A DNA stretch of 43,671 nucleotides from Sedimenticola hydrogenitrophicus (GCF_025175675.1 NZ_JANIOA010000038.1:1-43671); one strand, 5' to 3'; counted from the first letter of the stretch, positions 15,770 to 28,574 are shown. Made by a program: numbers and translations. Notes: generated from the sequence alone by a model not told the origin.

Positions 15770-16912
15770 TTGAGTAAGCCCGCAATATTGGTCTTGGAAG
15801 ATGGAACGGTCTTCCGTGGTGAGTCCATCGGTGCCGATGGTCAGACGGTCGGCGAGGTGGTGTTCAACACCGCCATCACCGGATATCAGGAGATCCTCAC
15901 CGATCCCTCTTACTGTAAGCAGATCGTCACCCTGACCTACCCCCATATCGGCAACACCGGCACCAATGACGAGGACGAGGAGTCCAATGCCGTCCACGCC
16001 GCCGGGCTGATCATCCGCGATCTGCCACTGCTGGCCAGCAACTGGCGCAGTCGGCGTCCCCTGGATCAGTATCTGCGGGAAGAGGGGGTGGTGGCCATCG
16101 CCGGGATCGATACCCGCAAGCTGACCCGGATCCTGCGCGAGAAGGGGGCCCAGTCCGGTTGTATCGTCGCCGGCGAGCGGCCGGATGAGACCGCCGCCCT
16201 GGATGCGGCCCGGTCGTTCCCCGGCCTCAAGGGCATGGACCTGGCGAAGGAGGTAACCACCCATCTCCCCTATGAGTGGGCGCAGGGTACCTGGAGCCTG
16301 GAGGGTGGCCTGCCGGAGTCGCCGGGGAATCTGCTGGAGAGCCTGCCGACCCATGTGGTGGCCTACGATTACGGCATCAAGCGCAATATCCTGCGCATGC
16401 TGGTGGATCGCGGTTGCCGGGTCACGGTGGTGCCGGCGCAGACACCGGCCAGCAAGGTGCTGGAGCTGCAGCCGAATGGCGTGTTCCTGTCCAACGGACC
16501 GGGCGATCCGGAACCCTGCGACTATGCCATCGAGGCGATCAAAACGATTGTCGATAGCGGTATCCCGGTGTTCGGCATCTGTCTGGGACACCAGCTGCTG
16601 GCGCTGGCCAGCGGCGCCAAAACCGTCAAGATGAAGTTCGGCCACCACGGTGCCAACCACCCGGTGCAGAACCTGCAGGACAAGGTGGTGATGATCTCCA
16701 GCCAGAACCACGGTTTCGCGGTGGACGAGCAGAGCCTGCCGGACAATCTGCAGGCGACCTATCGCTCCCTGTTCGACGATTCGTTGCAGGGGATCCATCG
16801 CACCGACCGGCCGGCCTTCGGCTTCCAGGGCCACCCGGAAGCCAGTCCCGGACCCCATGACGTGGCGCCGGTGTTCGACCACTTTATCGAGTTAATGCAA
16901 GCCGCGGAATAG
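15770..16912 (+). CDS. carA: Carbamoyl-phosphate synthase small subunit CarA
   Basis: CarA hydrolyses glutamine and passes ammonia through a tunnel to CarB for carbamoyl phosphate, the precursor of arginine and pyrimidines. The 380-residue protein (E. coli 382) has the N-terminal CPSase small-chain domain (about 1-150) and a class I glutamine amidotransferase domain. Its triad is C271 in FGICLGHQ, with H355 and E357 in GHPEAS. Start is TTG 15770 ([12 protein letters not shown]), with GAAGGGG about 9 nt upstream; an in-frame ATG at 15719 would add 17 residues without family similarity. carB follows after 55 bp. Confidence 0.96.
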   Translation: MSKPAILVLEDGTVFRGESIGADGQTVGEVVFNTAITGYQEILTDPSYCKQIVTLTYPHIGNTGTNDEDEESNAVHAAGLIIRDLPLLASNWRSRRPLDQYLREEGVVAIAGIDTRKLTRILREKGAQSGCIVAGERPDETAALDAARSFPGLKGMDLAKEVTTHLPYEWAQGTWSLEGGLPESPGNLLESLPTHVVAYDYGIKRNILRMLVDRGCRVTVVPAQTPASKVLELQPNGVFLSNGPGDPEPCDYAIEAIKTIVDSGIPVFGICLGHQLLALASGAKTVKMKFGHHGANHPVQNLQDKVVMISSQNHGFAVDEQSLPDNLQATYRSLFDDSLQGIHRTDRPAFGFQGHPEASPGPHDVAPVFDHFIELMQAAE

Positions 16913-16967
16913 TGCGGGTTAGTCGACAACTGAAACAAGCCATTTACTGCGGATTTGAAAGCAACAA

Positions 16968-20174
<3,207 letters not shown>

Positions 20175-20225
20175 TCCGCGTCCGGATCGGCTGCGAGGAG
20201 AGAGAACAGAGATGAGGTTTAAGCT

Positions 20226-20702
20226 ATGAGCAAGGTACCCCTGACAGTCAGAGGTGCGGAGAATCTACGGGCTGAGTTGACCCAGCTGAAGCAGGTGGCG
20301 CGCCCGCAGGTGATCCAGGCCATCGCCGAGGCGCGCGCCCACGGCGATCTGAAAGAGAACGCGGAATACCATGCCGCGCGTGAGCAACAGGGCTTTATCG
20401 AGGGCCGGATCAAGGATATCGAGTCCAAGCTCTCGCATGCCCAGATTATTGATGTGAAGAGTATCAATGCCGATGGCCGGGTGATTTTCGGCGCCACCGT
20501 CGACGTGTATGAAGAGGAGGAGGATGCCGAGCACACCTTCCAGATCGTCGGCGATGACGAGGCGGATATCAGGCAGGGGCTGATCTCGGTCAGCTCGCCC
20601 ATGGCGCGCGCGTTGATCGGCAAGTCGGTGGGTGACGAGACGGCGGTTCAGACCCCGAATGGCCTGCGGCACATGGAGATCCTGGCCGTGCGTTATGAGT
20701 AA
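20226..20702 (+). CDS. greA: Transcription elongation factor GreA
   Basis: GreA rescues backtracked RNA polymerase by stimulating cleavage of the 3' end of the transcript through the secondary channel. The 158-residue protein has the usual two parts: an N-terminal coiled-coil hairpin (residues about 1-75), whose tip carries the acidic pair in [13 protein letters not shown] (D and E that hold the catalytic Mg), and a C-terminal FKBP-like domain ending in [13 protein letters not shown]. Its place after carAB is common in gammaproteobacteria. Start ATG 20226 is preceded by a purine-rich GATGAGGTTTAAGCT leader. A terminator follows 28 bp after the stop. Confidence 0.97.
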   Translation: MSKVPLTVRGAENLRAELTQLKQVARPQVIQAIAEARAHGDLKENAEYHAAREQQGFIEGRIKDIESKLSHAQIIDVKSINADGRVIFGATVDVYEEEEDAEHTFQIVGDDEADIRQGLISVSSPMARALIGKSVGDETAVQTPNGLRHMEILAVRYE

Positions 20703-20729
20703 CGGCCCGGGTTGACAGGATTCCATCAC

Positions 20730-20749
20730 GGGGGCGCAAGCCCCCTTTT
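20730..20749 (+). terminator. Intrinsic terminator of carAB-greA
   Basis: GGGGGC-GCAA-GCCCCC followed by TTTT forms a short, very stable hairpin 28 bp past the greA stop. Confidence 0.85.
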
Positions 20750-20831
20750 GGTTCAGGCCCCTTTGCGATCACACCTCTTGTGCATCGGCCCCGTTCTGGA
20801 TCGGAGTAACATAGGGTCTGCCCAGGGGGCT

Positions 20832-20894
20832 GGGTCAAGCCGCGTATTTCCGGAAATTGGTTGATCCATTCCGGCCGGCTTGACTCCGACCCCT
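20832..20894. repeat. REP-like palindrome, copy 1
   Basis: GGGTCAAGCCGCG (20832-20844) faces CGGCTTGACTCCGACCCCT (20876-20894). The 19-nt right arm is identical to bases 43312-43330 in a second palindrome near the other end of the window. Two copies of one palindromic word 22 kb apart suggest a dispersed family such as REP sequences, often spread by IS200-like RAYT transposases. No RAYT gene is in the window. Confidence 0.7.
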
Positions 20895-20916
20895 CTTAGA
20901 AGAGTGTCAGGAATTG

Positions 20917-21216
20917 TTAATCCTTTTTTAGGGTAATGACCGGGTTGTCGGGGTTGCGCCGGAAAAAGGCGGCCACATGGCCGATGGTCTGGACCAGTTC
21001 GGCGCCACAGCGGCCGCAGATCTGTCCAATCATCTCCTGACGCTCCTCCCGGTCGCCGGCATTCAGTCTCACCTTAATCAGTTCATGGGTGTTCAGGGTG
21101 ATATCCAGTTCATTGAACACCGCCTCGGTCAGGCCGTTCTGACCAACGATCACCACCGGATTGAGGTGATGAACCAGACTCTTCAGCTGGCGGATCTGTT
21201 TTTTTGTCAACGGCAT
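20917..21216 (-). CDS. yhbY: Ribosome assembly RNA-binding protein YhbY (CRM domain)
   Basis: YhbY is a single CRM-domain protein that binds pre-50S ribosomal particles. The 99-residue protein matches E. coli YhbY (97). It has LTKKQIRQLKSLVHHLNPVV, the KH-like GQNGLTEAV (GxxG-type loop) and the typical ending of basic and aromatic residues (AAFFRRNPDNP). It is divergent from rlmE, another ribosome assembly gene, which is the usual gammaproteobacterial order. Start ATG 21216. Confidence 0.95.
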   Translation of the reverse strand: MPLTKKQIRQLKSLVHHLNPVVIVGQNGLTEAVFNELDITLNTHELIKVRLNAGDREERQEMIGQICGRCGAELVQTIGHVAAFFRRNPDNPVITLKKD

Positions 21217-21248
21217 GGCGGGCTCCGGTCGGTGTTGAAAGGCCGCGC

Positions 21249-21277
21249 ATTCTAACGTAGTTATAGGATGGCTGACA
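21249..21277 (-). promoter_or_regulatory. Candidate sigma70 promoter of yhbY
   Basis: Read on the minus strand: TGTCAG (21277-21272), a 17-bp spacer and TAGAAT (21254-21249), 33 bp before the yhbY start. The rlmE promoter should lie in the same 155-bp divergent gap but is not clear. Confidence 0.45.
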
Positions 21278-21371
21278 CTTTTTTGATTTGTCGCTCCTGT
21301 CGGCGGGACCTCGGTCCGGGCGGCGTGGCTGAGTGTCGGAATATCCGGACATCACAGATGAAGTAGGTCCA

Positions 21372-21992
21372 ATGAAAAAAAGCAAAAGCAGTCACCAGTG
21401 GCTGGACAGGCATTTCAATGATGCCTATGTAAAGCGCGCCCAGGCCGAGGGATATCGTTCGCGGGCGGCCTACAAGCTGCTGGAATTACAGGAAAAAGAT
21501 CAACTGTTGAGCCCGGGGCAGGTGGTCGTGGATCTCGGTGCGGCGCCCGGCGGCTGGTCCCAGGTGGCGGCCCGGCTGGTGGGCGGCAAGGGGCGGGTGT
21601 TTGCCCTGGATATCCTCGCCATGGCTGCGCTTCCCAGGGTCGATTTTATTCAGGGCGATTTCCGCGAGGATGCGTCGGTTGAGCAATTGCGGGAACTCCT
21701 GGCCGGCCGGGCGGTGGATCTTGTAATTTCCGACATGGCCCCCAATGTGAGTGGAATGAGCGCAGTCGACCAGCCCCGCGCCATGTATTTGTGTGAACTG
21801 GCACTGGAATATGCACGCGAAGTGCTGCGTCCGGGAGGCGATTTTGTGGTCAAGGTCTTTCAGGGCGAGGGGTTTGATCAATATGTCAGGGGGCTGCGGA
21901 GTAGCTTCGCCCGGGTGACAACACGCAAGCCCGCCGCTTCGCGGTCCCAGAGCCGCGAGGTCTATCTGGTGGCGAGGGGCTATAATGTATAG
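21372..21992 (+). CDS. rlmE: 23S rRNA 2'-O-methyltransferase RlmE (FtsJ/RrmJ)
   Basis: RlmE methylates the 2'-OH of U2552 in the A loop of 23S rRNA on the 50S subunit. The 206-residue protein (E. coli 209) has the SAM-binding [15 protein letters not shown] and the K-D-K-E catalytic set: K35 (AAYKLLE), D121 (SDMAPN), K161 (VVKVFQG) and E196 (SREVYLV). Start ATG 21372 ([10 protein letters not shown]) follows AAGTAGGT; a longer frame from 21333 adds residues with no family match. ftsH follows after 138 bp on the same strand, as in E. coli, where both are heat-inducible. Confidence 0.96.
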   Translation: MKKSKSSHQWLDRHFNDAYVKRAQAEGYRSRAAYKLLELQEKDQLLSPGQVVVDLGAAPGGWSQVAARLVGGKGRVFALDILAMAALPRVDFIQGDFREDASVEQLRELLAGRAVDLVISDMAPNVSGMSAVDQPRAMYLCELALEYAREVLRPGGDFVVKVFQGEGFDQYVRGLRSSFARVTTRKPAASRSQSREVYLVARGYNV

Positions 21993-22130
21993 TAATGTAG
22001 ATCGCTCATATAGATGATAGCCAATTGAATTTTGACCGGTTCCTGTGGTCGATAATGCAAGTGGGCCGGAAAGCGTCGGGGCGGTGCTGCAATTTTCTCG
22101 ACATGGGCAGTAATGTAGAGGGTTTCAACC

Positions 22131-24068
22131 TTGAATGATATGGCAAAGAATCTGATTCTCTGGGTGATCATCGCGATTGTTTTGATGTCAGTATTCAACA
22201 ATTTTTCCACCCAGACTACGCAGACCAACGCGCTGTCCTATTCAGATTTTATTGCCCAGGTTAAGAACGGTGCAGTCGAGAAGGTGAATATCGACGGCCG
22301 CGAGATCAAGGGTACCCTCTCTTCCGGCGCCAGCTTCTCCACCTATAGTCCCGGGGATGACGGGCTGGTGGGCGACCTGCTGAACAACGATGTGCAGATC
22401 GTCGCCACGCCGCCGGATAAGCCGTCTATCCTGATGACCATCCTGATCAACTGGTTCCCGCTGTTTATCCTGATCGGCCTGTGGATCTTCTTCATGCGCC
22501 AGATGCAGGGTGGCGGTGCCGGCCGGGGTGCCATGTCCTTCGGCAAGAGCAAGGCGCGCATGTTGGGCGAGGATCAGGTCAAGGTGACCTTTGCCGATGT
22601 CGCCGGCGTCGAGGAGGCCAAGGAAGAGGTCTCGGAGATGGTCGAATTCCTGCGTGACCCCTCCAAATTCCAGAAACTCGGTGGCAAGATCCCCAAGGGC
22701 GTGCTGATGGTCGGCTCGCCCGGTACCGGCAAGACCCTGTTGGCCAGGGCCATTGCCGGCGAGGCCAAGGTGCCGTTCTTCACCATCTCCGGCTCCGATT
22801 TCGTGGAGATGTTCGTCGGTGTCGGTGCCTCCCGCGTGCGCGATATGTTCGAACAGGCGAAGAAGCACGCCCCCTGTATCATCTTTATCGACGAGATCGA
22901 TGCCGTCGGCCGCCACCGTGGCGCCGGTCTTGGCGGCGGGCATGACGAGCGTGAGCAGACGCTCAACCAGCTGCTGGTGGAGATGGATGGATTTGAAGGC
23001 AACGAGGGGGTCATCGTCATCGCCGCGACCAACCGTCCCGATGTGCTGGACCCCGCGCTATTGCGTCCCGGCCGTTTCGACCGCCAGGTAGTGGTGCCGC
23101 TGCCCGACGTGCGTGGCCGCGAGCAGATCCTCAAGGTGCACCTGCGCAAGGTGGCGGCCTCGGACGACGTGAAGCCGTCGCTGATCGCGCGCGGCACCCC
23201 GGGCTTCTCGGGCGCCGATCTCGCCAACCTGGTGAACGAGGCGGCGCTGTTCGCCGCCCGCTCCAACAAGCGCATGGTGGAGATGGCCGAGATGGAGCGG
23301 GCCAAGGACAAGATCATGATGGGCGCCGAGCGCAAGTCCATGGTGATGAACGAAAAAGAGAAGACACTTACCGCCTACCACGAGGCGGGCCACGCCATCG
23401 TGGGCCGCAATGTGCCTTCTCATGACCCGGTCTACAAGGTGAGCATCATTCCGCGGGGCCGGGCGTTGGGTGTCACCATGTTCCTGCCCGAGGAGGACCG
23501 CTACAGCCTGAGCAAGGAGCATCTGGAGAGTCAGATCTCCAGTCTGTTCGGCGGCCGCGTGGCGGAAGAGCTGGTGTTCGGCAAGGAGATGGTGACCACC
23601 GGTGCCTCCAACGATATCCAGCGCGCTACCGGCCTTGCCCGCAGCATGGTCACCAAGTGGGGACTCTCCGATCGCCTGGGTCCGCTGATGTATGGCGAGG
23701 AGGAGGAAGAGGTGTTCCTGGGGCGGTCCGTGACCCAGCACAAAAATGTCTCCGACGAGACCGCCCACGCCATCGATGAAGAGGTGCATAGCATTATCGA
23801 CCGCAACTACGCACGGGCGCGGCAGATCCTCGAGGAGAACCTGGAAAAGCTGCACATGATGGCCGAGGCGCTGATGAAGTATGAAACCATCGACAGTGCC
23901 CAGATCAACGACATCATGTCCGGCAAGCGGCCCCAGCCGCCCGCGGACTGGATCGATGACTCGGATTCTTCACCCAAATCCGGCGGCGGCGACCTGAAGG
24001 CCGATGTGGTGGACAAGCCCAAGGGCGACTCCCCTGACGGCATCGGCGGTCCTGCCGGACAGCACTGA
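22131..24068 (+). CDS. ftsH: ATP-dependent zinc metalloprotease FtsH
   Basis: FtsH is the inner-membrane AAA protease that degrades sigma32, LpxC and misassembled membrane proteins. The 645-residue protein has TM1 ([16 protein letters not shown]), a periplasmic domain and TM2 ([17 protein letters not shown]). The AAA domain has Walker A GSPGTGKT (195-202), Walker [10 protein letters not shown] and the second region of homology [20 protein letters not shown]. The zinc site is HEAGH (417-421). Start TTG 22131 is favoured, since GAGGGT ends 7 nt upstream; ATG 22140 gives the E. coli-like MAKNLILW but is too far from it. folP begins 28 bp downstream. Confidence 0.97.
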   Translation: MNDMAKNLILWVIIAIVLMSVFNNFSTQTTQTNALSYSDFIAQVKNGAVEKVNIDGREIKGTLSSGASFSTYSPGDDGLVGDLLNNDVQIVATPPDKPSILMTILINWFPLFILIGLWIFFMRQMQGGGAGRGAMSFGKSKARMLGEDQVKVTFADVAGVEEAKEEVSEMVEFLRDPSKFQKLGGKIPKGVLMVGSPGTGKTLLARAIAGEAKVPFFTISGSDFVEMFVGVGASRVRDMFEQAKKHAPCIIFIDEIDAVGRHRGAGLGGGHDEREQTLNQLLVEMDGFEGNEGVIVIAATNRPDVLDPALLRPGRFDRQVVVPLPDVRGREQILKVHLRKVAASDDVKPSLIARGTPGFSGADLANLVNEAALFAARSNKRMVEMAEMERAKDKIMMGAERKSMVMNEKEKTLTAYHEAGHAIVGRNVPSHDPVYKVSIIPRGRALGVTMFLPEEDRYSLSKEHLESQISSLFGGRVAEELVFGKEMVTTGASNDIQRATGLARSMVTKWGLSDRLGPLMYGEEEEEVFLGRSVTQHKNVSDETAHAIDEEVHSIIDRNYARARQILEENLEKLHMMAEALMKYETIDSAQINDIMSGKRPQPPADWIDDSDSSPKSGGGDLKADVVDKPKGDSPDGIGGPAGQH

Positions 24069-24096
24069 TCTGTTGCGGATACGGCCGGCGTCCGCC

Positions 24097-24933
24097 ATGA
24101 CCGTGCTCGATTGCGCCGCTAACCCTGTCGCTCTCCATCGCCCGCGGGTCATGGGCATACTCAACATCACCCCCGACTCCTTCTCGGATGGGGGTGATTT
24201 CATTTCCCGTGATGCCGCGCTGGAGCGAGCCCGTGCCATGGTCGCCGAGGGTGCCGATATCCTGGATATCGGCGGTGAATCCACCCGCCCGGGTGCCCGG
24301 GCGGTTTCGGCGCAGGAGGAGCTGGATCGGGTTATCCCCGTTATTCAGGCCATTGCCGCCGAGCTCGCCGTCCCCGTTTCGGTGGATACCAACAAGGCGG
24401 CCGTGATGCGTGAAGCGGTGGCGGCCGGGGCAGGGATGATCAATGATGTCATGGCGTTGCAGGACGAGGGTGCGCTGGCGGCGGCCGCGGCAGTGAACGT
24501 GCCGGTCTGTCTGATGCACATGCAGGGGTTGCCCCGGACCATGCAGCAAAACCCGCAGTATCAGGACGTGGTGGCGGAGGTGATGGCGTTCCTGCAGGCG
24601 CGGGTCGAGGCCTGTCAGGCGGCCGGTATCCGCAGAAGCCGACTGCTGCTTGATCCGGGATTTGGCTTCGGCAAAACCCTGCGGCACAATCTCCTGCTGT
24701 TGCGGCATCTGGACCGGTTCAACGAGCTGCAGCTTCCGCTGCTGGTCGGCATTTCCAGAAAATCCATGATCGGCGCGGTACTCGGCGATGCCCCTGTGGA
24801 TCAGCGGCTGTCGGGTGGGTTGGCCTGCGCGGTGATGGCGGTCGAACGGGGGGCGGCGATTATCCGCACCCATGATGTGAAAGCGACGGCCGATGCGCTG
24901 TGCATGGCCCATGCTGTGATGAAGTGTGAATGA
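24097..24933 (+). CDS. folP: Dihydropteroate synthase FolP
   Basis: FolP condenses dihydropterin pyrophosphate with p-aminobenzoate to dihydropteroate in folate synthesis and is the sulfonamide target. The 278-residue TIM-barrel protein (E. coli 282) has both family signatures: VMGILNITPDSFSDGG near residue 19, and ILDIGGESTRPGA near 58. LLDPGFGFGKT and GISRKSMIG complete the pterin and pABA sites. Start ATG 24097 has no strong ribosome-binding site. Position between ftsH and glmM is the conserved gammaproteobacterial order. Confidence 0.96.
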   Translation: MTVLDCAANPVALHRPRVMGILNITPDSFSDGGDFISRDAALERARAMVAEGADILDIGGESTRPGARAVSAQEELDRVIPVIQAIAAELAVPVSVDTNKAAVMREAVAAGAGMINDVMALQDEGALAAAAAVNVPVCLMHMQGLPRTMQQNPQYQDVVAEVMAFLQARVEACQAAGIRRSRLLLDPGFGFGKTLRHNLLLLRHLDRFNELQLPLLVGISRKSMIGAVLGDAPVDQRLSGGLACAVMAVERGAAIIRTHDVKATADALCMAHAVMKCE

Positions 24934-24970
24934 AGTGTGAAGGGCGTCCTTTTCAAACTGCACACTTCAT
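24930..24970 (+). promoter_or_regulatory. 10-bp inverted repeat between folP and glmM
   Basis: ATGAAGTGTG (24930-24939) and CACACTTCAT (24961-24970) are perfect inverse copies across a 21-nt spacer. An extra direct copy of ATGAAGTGTG lies just upstream, at the end of folP. The hairpin ends about 42 bp before the glmM start. It may be an mRNA-processing or attenuation structure. No T-run makes it a clear terminator. Confidence 0.4.
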
Positions 24971-25012
24971 CTAGTCTTATATTGTTGATTTACAGGGATC
25001 GAGGGGAGCACC

Positions 25013-26389
25013 TTGAAACGGAAATATTTTGGAACAGACGGCATTCGCGGCCGTGTCGGAGAGGGAAAGATAACTCCGGAATTTGTCATGCGCCTCGGCT
25101 GGGCCGCGGGGCGGGTACTCGGCAACGGCAGCGGCAGCAAGGTGTTGATCGGCAAGGATACCCGGATCTCCGGTTACCTGCTGGAGTCGGCGCTGGAGGC
25201 CGGCCTGGTGGCCGCCGGGGTGGATATCCACCTGTTGGGCCCCATGCCGACCCCCGGTATTGCCTATCTGACCCGCACCCTGCACGCCCAGGCGGGTATC
25301 GTGATCAGCGCCTCGCATAATCCCCATTGCGACAACGGCATCAAGTTCTTTTCCAGTGAAGGCAAGAAGCTCCCGGACGAGGTGGAGCTGGCGATCGAGC
25401 GGGAACTGGATAAACCGATGACCACGGTGGAGTCCGAACATCTGGGCAAGGCCTATCGGGTCAGCGATGCCGCGGGCCGCTACATAGAATTCTGCAAAAG
25501 CACCATCCCCTGGACCATGAGTTTCCAGGGCATGAAGATCGTTGTCGACTGCGCCCACGGCGCCACCTACCACATCGCGCCCCACGTCTTCAGGGAGGTG
25601 GGGGCCGAGGTGATCGCGATCGGCGCCGAGCCCGACGGGCTGAATATCAATGCCGGTGTCGGTTCGACACATATTGAAACCCTGCAGAAGGCGGTGCTGG
25701 CGGAGCAGGCCGATCTGGGGATCGCCCTGGATGGTGATGGTGACCGTCTGATCATGGTGGATGTCAACGGGTCCGTGCTGGATGGTGACGACATACTCTA
25801 TATCATCGCCTGTTCCCGGTTGCGCCGGGGCGTCCTGAATGGCGGTGTGGTGGGCACCAAGATGACCAACTTCGGTCTCGAACGTGCCTTGAATGAACAC
25901 GGCATCGACCTGGTGCGCACCGATGTGGGGGATCGTTATATCCTGGAGCGGCTGGAGATTGAGCGCTGGTGCCTGGGGGGCGAACCCTCGGGGCACATCA
26001 TCTGTCTGGATCGCACCACCACCGGTGACGGTATCATCTCGGCATTGCAGGTGCTGGCAGAGATCAACAAGAGCGGCGTGGCCCTGCACGAGTTGCGCGA
26101 AGGCTACCGGAAGTATCCGCAGATCACCCGGAACGTGAAGCTGGGCAGTGTCCCGGCTGCTGAATTGATGGCCGCCGTGCCGGTGCGGCAGGCGGTTGCC
26201 GCGGCCGAGGCGACACTCGCCGGATCGGGGCGCGTGTTGTTGCGGGCCTCGGGTACCGAGCCGCTGATCAGGGTGACGCTGGAAGGCCCGGATGATGCCC
26301 AGATTCAGGGACTGTCGCAACAGATTGTCGATGTCCTGGAGCGGCTCATGAGCGAGTCGGCGGGAGGCCGGTCGGTGGTCTCGTTCTGA
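25013..26389 (+). CDS. glmM: Phosphoglucosamine mutase GlmM
   Basis: GlmM converts glucosamine-6-phosphate to glucosamine-1-phosphate, the step before UDP-GlcNAc for cell wall and LPS. The 458-residue protein (E. coli 445) has the four phosphohexomutase domains. The phosphoserine is S101 in [11 protein letters not shown], the Mg loop is DGDGDR near residue 242, the sugar-binding loop is GGEPSGHI, and the phosphate-binding loop is [11 protein letters not shown]. Start TTG 25013 is the only one giving the family N-terminus ([12 protein letters not shown]), with GAGGGGAG 5 nt upstream. The C-terminal extension of about 13 residues is not conserved. Confidence 0.97.
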   Translation: MKRKYFGTDGIRGRVGEGKITPEFVMRLGWAAGRVLGNGSGSKVLIGKDTRISGYLLESALEAGLVAAGVDIHLLGPMPTPGIAYLTRTLHAQAGIVISASHNPHCDNGIKFFSSEGKKLPDEVELAIERELDKPMTTVESEHLGKAYRVSDAAGRYIEFCKSTIPWTMSFQGMKIVVDCAHGATYHIAPHVFREVGAEVIAIGAEPDGLNINAGVGSTHIETLQKAVLAEQADLGIALDGDGDRLIMVDVNGSVLDGDDILYIIACSRLRRGVLNGGVVGTKMTNFGLERALNEHGIDLVRTDVGDRYILERLEIERWCLGGEPSGHIICLDRTTTGDGIISALQVLAEINKSGVALHELREGYRKYPQITRNVKLGSVPAAELMAAVPVRQAVAAAEATLAGSGRVLLRASGTEPLIRVTLEGPDDAQIQGLSQQIVDVLERLMSESAGGRSVVSF

Positions 26390-26415
26390 GTGCTGTCCAT
26401 TAGCGACCGCGCATA

Positions 26416-26574
26416 GGACCCACGCAAAAATAAGTTCCTGTATTCGGTCGCCCCTAGACCCCGGCGGCGGCGTTACGCTTTTTGGCAGGGGAGCGGCCAT
26501 TGCCTGCAAAGCGTGCCTTGCCAGCGTGGCCCAGGAACGCCCTCGGTACTACGGAATTATTCTTGCGCGGGCCC
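26416..26574. mobile_element. Possible 159-bp MITE between glmM and tpiA
   Basis: The ends are imperfect inverted repeats. GGACCCACGCAAAAATAAG at 26416 (with TTCC following) pairs with GAATTATTCTTGCGCGGGCCC, ending at 26574, over about 22 bp with a few mismatches. The interior is non-coding, GC-rich in the middle, with no palindromic core. That layout fits a non-autonomous DNA transposon. I see no clear target-site duplication, so age or type is unknown. The rest of the 328-bp gap holds only the presumed tpiA leader. Confidence 0.45.
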
Positions 26575-26717
26575 TTACCATAGGGATAACTGATCCCATC
26601 TATTCCATTTCCTGATTTGCTTTAGCGGGGTGCGGTGGCTAGACTTTTCCCGCTATTGTCATCGGAAAGGCCATCGTCGATGGTGAATTGTTAAAGCGAA
26701 TCTGTCAGGAGAAAACA

Positions 26718-27470
26718 ATGCGTCAACCACTCGTTGCGGGTAACTGGAAAATGAATGGCTCTCTGGAGAGCATCACCCGGCTGCTCGATGGAATCAAGGC
26801 GGGGATGGCGGACGTGAAGCGGGCCGAGGTGGCTGTTTGTGCCCCGGCGATCTACCTGCCGGCTGTGCAGCAGCAGTTGCAGGGCAGTTCGGTCGGCTGG
26901 GGTGCGCAAGATGTTTCAGCGGAACCGTCCGGCGCCTATACCGGCGAGATCGCCACCTCCATGCTGGGGGAGTTCGGCTGCAGATATGTCATCGTCGGTC
27001 ACTCCGAACGGCGTGCCTACCACGCCGAGAGCGATGAGCTGGTGGCCCGCAAGTTTGCCGCGGCACGGGCGGCGGGGCTGGTGCCCATTCTGTGCGTGGG
27101 GGAGACCCTTGCCGAGCGCGAGCAGGGTATCACCGAATCGGTGGTTGCCCGCCAGCTGGATGCGGTCATCGATCTGGAGGGGGCCGCTGCCCTGGCCAAT
27201 GGCGTGGTCGCCTATGAGCCGGTATGGGCCATTGGCACCGGGGAGACCGCTACCCCGGAACAGGCGCAGGAGGTGCACGCGTTCATCCGCCAGCGTATCG
27301 CCGGGCATGACGCGGCTGTGGCGGAGGGCCTGCGCATCCTTTATGGTGGCAGCATGAAACCCGGGAATGCCCAGGAGCTGATCGCCAAACCGGACATTGA
27401 CGGCGGCCTGATTGGCGGGGCTTCGCTTGACGCGGCTGATTTTCTGGGCATCTGTACCGCGGCCAACTGA
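26718..27470 (+). CDS. tpiA: Triosephosphate isomerase
   Basis: TpiA interconverts dihydroxyacetone phosphate and glyceraldehyde-3-phosphate in glycolysis, gluconeogenesis and the Calvin cycle. The 250-residue TIM-barrel has K11 (GNWKMNG), H95 (VGHSERR) and the catalytic base E167 in the signature [13 protein letters not shown], then [10 protein letters not shown] for the phosphate. Start ATG 26718 follows CAGGAGA by 5 nt. An in-frame TTG at 26688 gives no family residues. Gene order glmM-tpiA-secG is conserved in gammaproteobacteria. Confidence 0.97.
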   Translation: MRQPLVAGNWKMNGSLESITRLLDGIKAGMADVKRAEVAVCAPAIYLPAVQQQLQGSSVGWGAQDVSAEPSGAYTGEIATSMLGEFGCRYVIVGHSERRAYHAESDELVARKFAAARAAGLVPILCVGETLAEREQGITESVVARQLDAVIDLEGAAALANGVVAYEPVWAIGTGETATPEQAQEVHAFIRQRIAGHDAAVAEGLRILYGGSMKPGNAQELIAKPDIDGGLIGGASLDAADFLGICTAAN

Positions 27471-27526
27471 GCCTTTGTCCTGGCAAGTTTTGTAGGGCGC
27501 TGCCCGGGTATAGTTGTGGTCTGAAA

Positions 27527-27694
27527 GTGATTGTCCTGCCTTGCCGGCCTCACACGATGGCTTGTATCCTCGAATCCGGCCCCATTTTCAGCGCCTGCCC
27601 AAACTCGCTTCGCTCAAACAAGGGCAGGCTTGAATCTGAAAAAGGGGCCGGATTCGAGGCGCCATCAAGATCGGCCAACAAGGCAGGACAATCA
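27527..27694. repeat. 168-bp nested foldback element between tpiA and secG
   Basis: The outer arms are perfect: GTGATTGTCCTGCCTT (27527-27542) and AAGGCAGGACAATCAC (27679-27694). The inner arms are TCGAATCCGGCCCC (27570-27583) and GGGGCCGGATTCGA (27643-27656). A central GCCTGCCC/GGGCAGGC pair encloses AAACTCGCTTCGCTCAAAC. The whole can fold into one long hairpin. It looks like a MITE or other mobile palindrome. No gene is seen in 27471-27916. Confidence 0.65.
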
Positions 27695-27849
27695 CCTCGT
27701 GAATAGTTACGCGAATTGAACTAAATTGACTTTGCCCCTCGTAAAGTTGAGAGTAAGCGAAAATCCGCATCGTTTGACGATATGGGATGATTGTCCGGTT
27801 TATTCGCAGGAAAAACCTTAAGAAATTTGTCTTTTGATGCCGATGTGGC

Positions 27850-27878
27850 TTCTTTCTCGCAACTGCATCAGGTACAAT
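27850..27878 (+). promoter_or_regulatory. Weak candidate promoter of secG
   Basis: TACAAT at 27873-27878, 38 bp before the secG start, is a good -10 box. The -35 position 17 bp upstream reads TTCTTT, a poor match. secG, separated from tpiA by the foldback element, probably needs its own promoter. Confidence 0.35.
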
Positions 27879-27916
27879 GCGCGCTTTGAATTTTCAGCTA
27901 TTCAACGGAAGCCCGA

Positions 27917-28330
27917 ATGCAAACAGTTCTGGTCGTAGTCCATCTCTTCCTGGCCGTCGGTGTCATTGGTCTCGTGCTGATGCAGCACGGCAAGGGCGCT
28001 GATGCGGGCGCGGCTTTTGGCTCCGGTTCTTCCGGCACGGTTTTCGGTGCTGCGGGTTCCGCTAATTTCCTCAGTCGCGCGACGGCGCTGCTGGCAACTC
28101 TTTTCTTCCTTACCAGTCTGGGCATGGGCTGGTACTCCATGCAATCGGTAGAGCGGCCAGGGTTGATGATAGAAGAGCAGAGGCCGGCGGTTGAAATACC
28201 GGTCTCCAAGCAGGCGCCGGCATCTGAGGTTCCCTCGGTACCCGGTGCAACCAGCGAAAATACCGGAGGCGTTCCGGTGGTTCCTCAGGCGCCAACTGAC
28301 AACGGTGAGCAGCCGAAGGCAACTGAATGA
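27917..28330 (+). CDS. secG: Preprotein translocase subunit SecG
   Basis: SecG is the small subunit of the SecYEG channel and aids protein export. The 137-residue protein has two membrane helices: residues about 3-21 (VLVVVHLFLAVGVIGLVLM) and 54-73 (ATALLATLFFLTSLGMGWYS). Between them lies the conserved cytoplasmic loop QHGKGADAGAAFGSGSSGTVFGAAG. The tail of about 60 residues after TM2 is proline-, glutamate- and valine-rich, as is common in gammaproteobacterial SecG. Start ATG 27917 follows GGAAG. tRNA-Leu begins 30 bp after the stop, the conserved order. Confidence 0.95.
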   Translation: MQTVLVVVHLFLAVGVIGLVLMQHGKGADAGAAFGSGSSGTVFGAAGSANFLSRATALLATLFFLTSLGMGWYSMQSVERPGLMIEEQRPAVEIPVSKQAPASEVPSVPGATSENTGGVPVVPQAPTDNGEQPKATE

Positions 28331-28360
28331 AGTGATTTGATGGGCTGCAAATGCCCGTAT

Positions 28361-28445
28361 GCCGATGTGGTGAAATTGGTAGACACGCTATCTTGAGGGG
28401 GTAGTGGCGCAAGCCGTGCCGGTTCAAATCCGGCCATCGGCACCA
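28361..28445 (+). tRNA. tRNA-Leu(GAG)
   Basis: This 85-nt class II tRNA has acceptor GCCGATG with CATCGGC, discriminator A and encoded CCA. The anticodon arm is CTATC-TTGAGGG-GGTAG, giving GAG, which reads CUC and CUU. The long variable arm and the T arm GCCGG-TTCAAAT-CCGGC are canonical. It is placed between secG and nuoA and followed by a terminator. Confidence 0.97.
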
Positions 28446-28451
28446 TACAAG

Positions 28452-28489
28452 AAAAAACGGCATCACCCGTTAGGGTGCTGCCGTTTTTT
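28452..28489 (+). terminator. Intrinsic terminator after tRNA-Leu
   Basis: AAAAACGGCA, T, CACCC, loop GTTA, GGGTG, C, TGCCGTTTTTT: a long stem with a T-run, 6 bp after the tRNA CCA end. Confidence 0.92.
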
Positions 28490-28545
28490 GTGAGTAATAT
28501 CAACATAAGTGACTGATTATAAAGTTTTTTATTGTTGCCATAAGC

Positions 28546-28574
28546 TTGACAGATCACCCTCTCTGCTCTACCAT
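28546..28574 (+). promoter_or_regulatory. Sigma70 promoter of the nuo operon
   Basis: TTGACA (28546-28551), 17-bp spacer, TACCAT (28569-28574), between the tRNA-Leu terminator and nuoA (ATG 28642). The -35 box is perfect. A leader of about 60 nt carries GAGGAAGGACGAG before nuoA. Confidence 0.7.

Noticed and set aside
21991-22119. Direct repeat AGTAATGTAGA on both sides of the ftsH leader
   Set aside because: Only 11 bp and close together; it may be chance. No palindrome or known binding site results.
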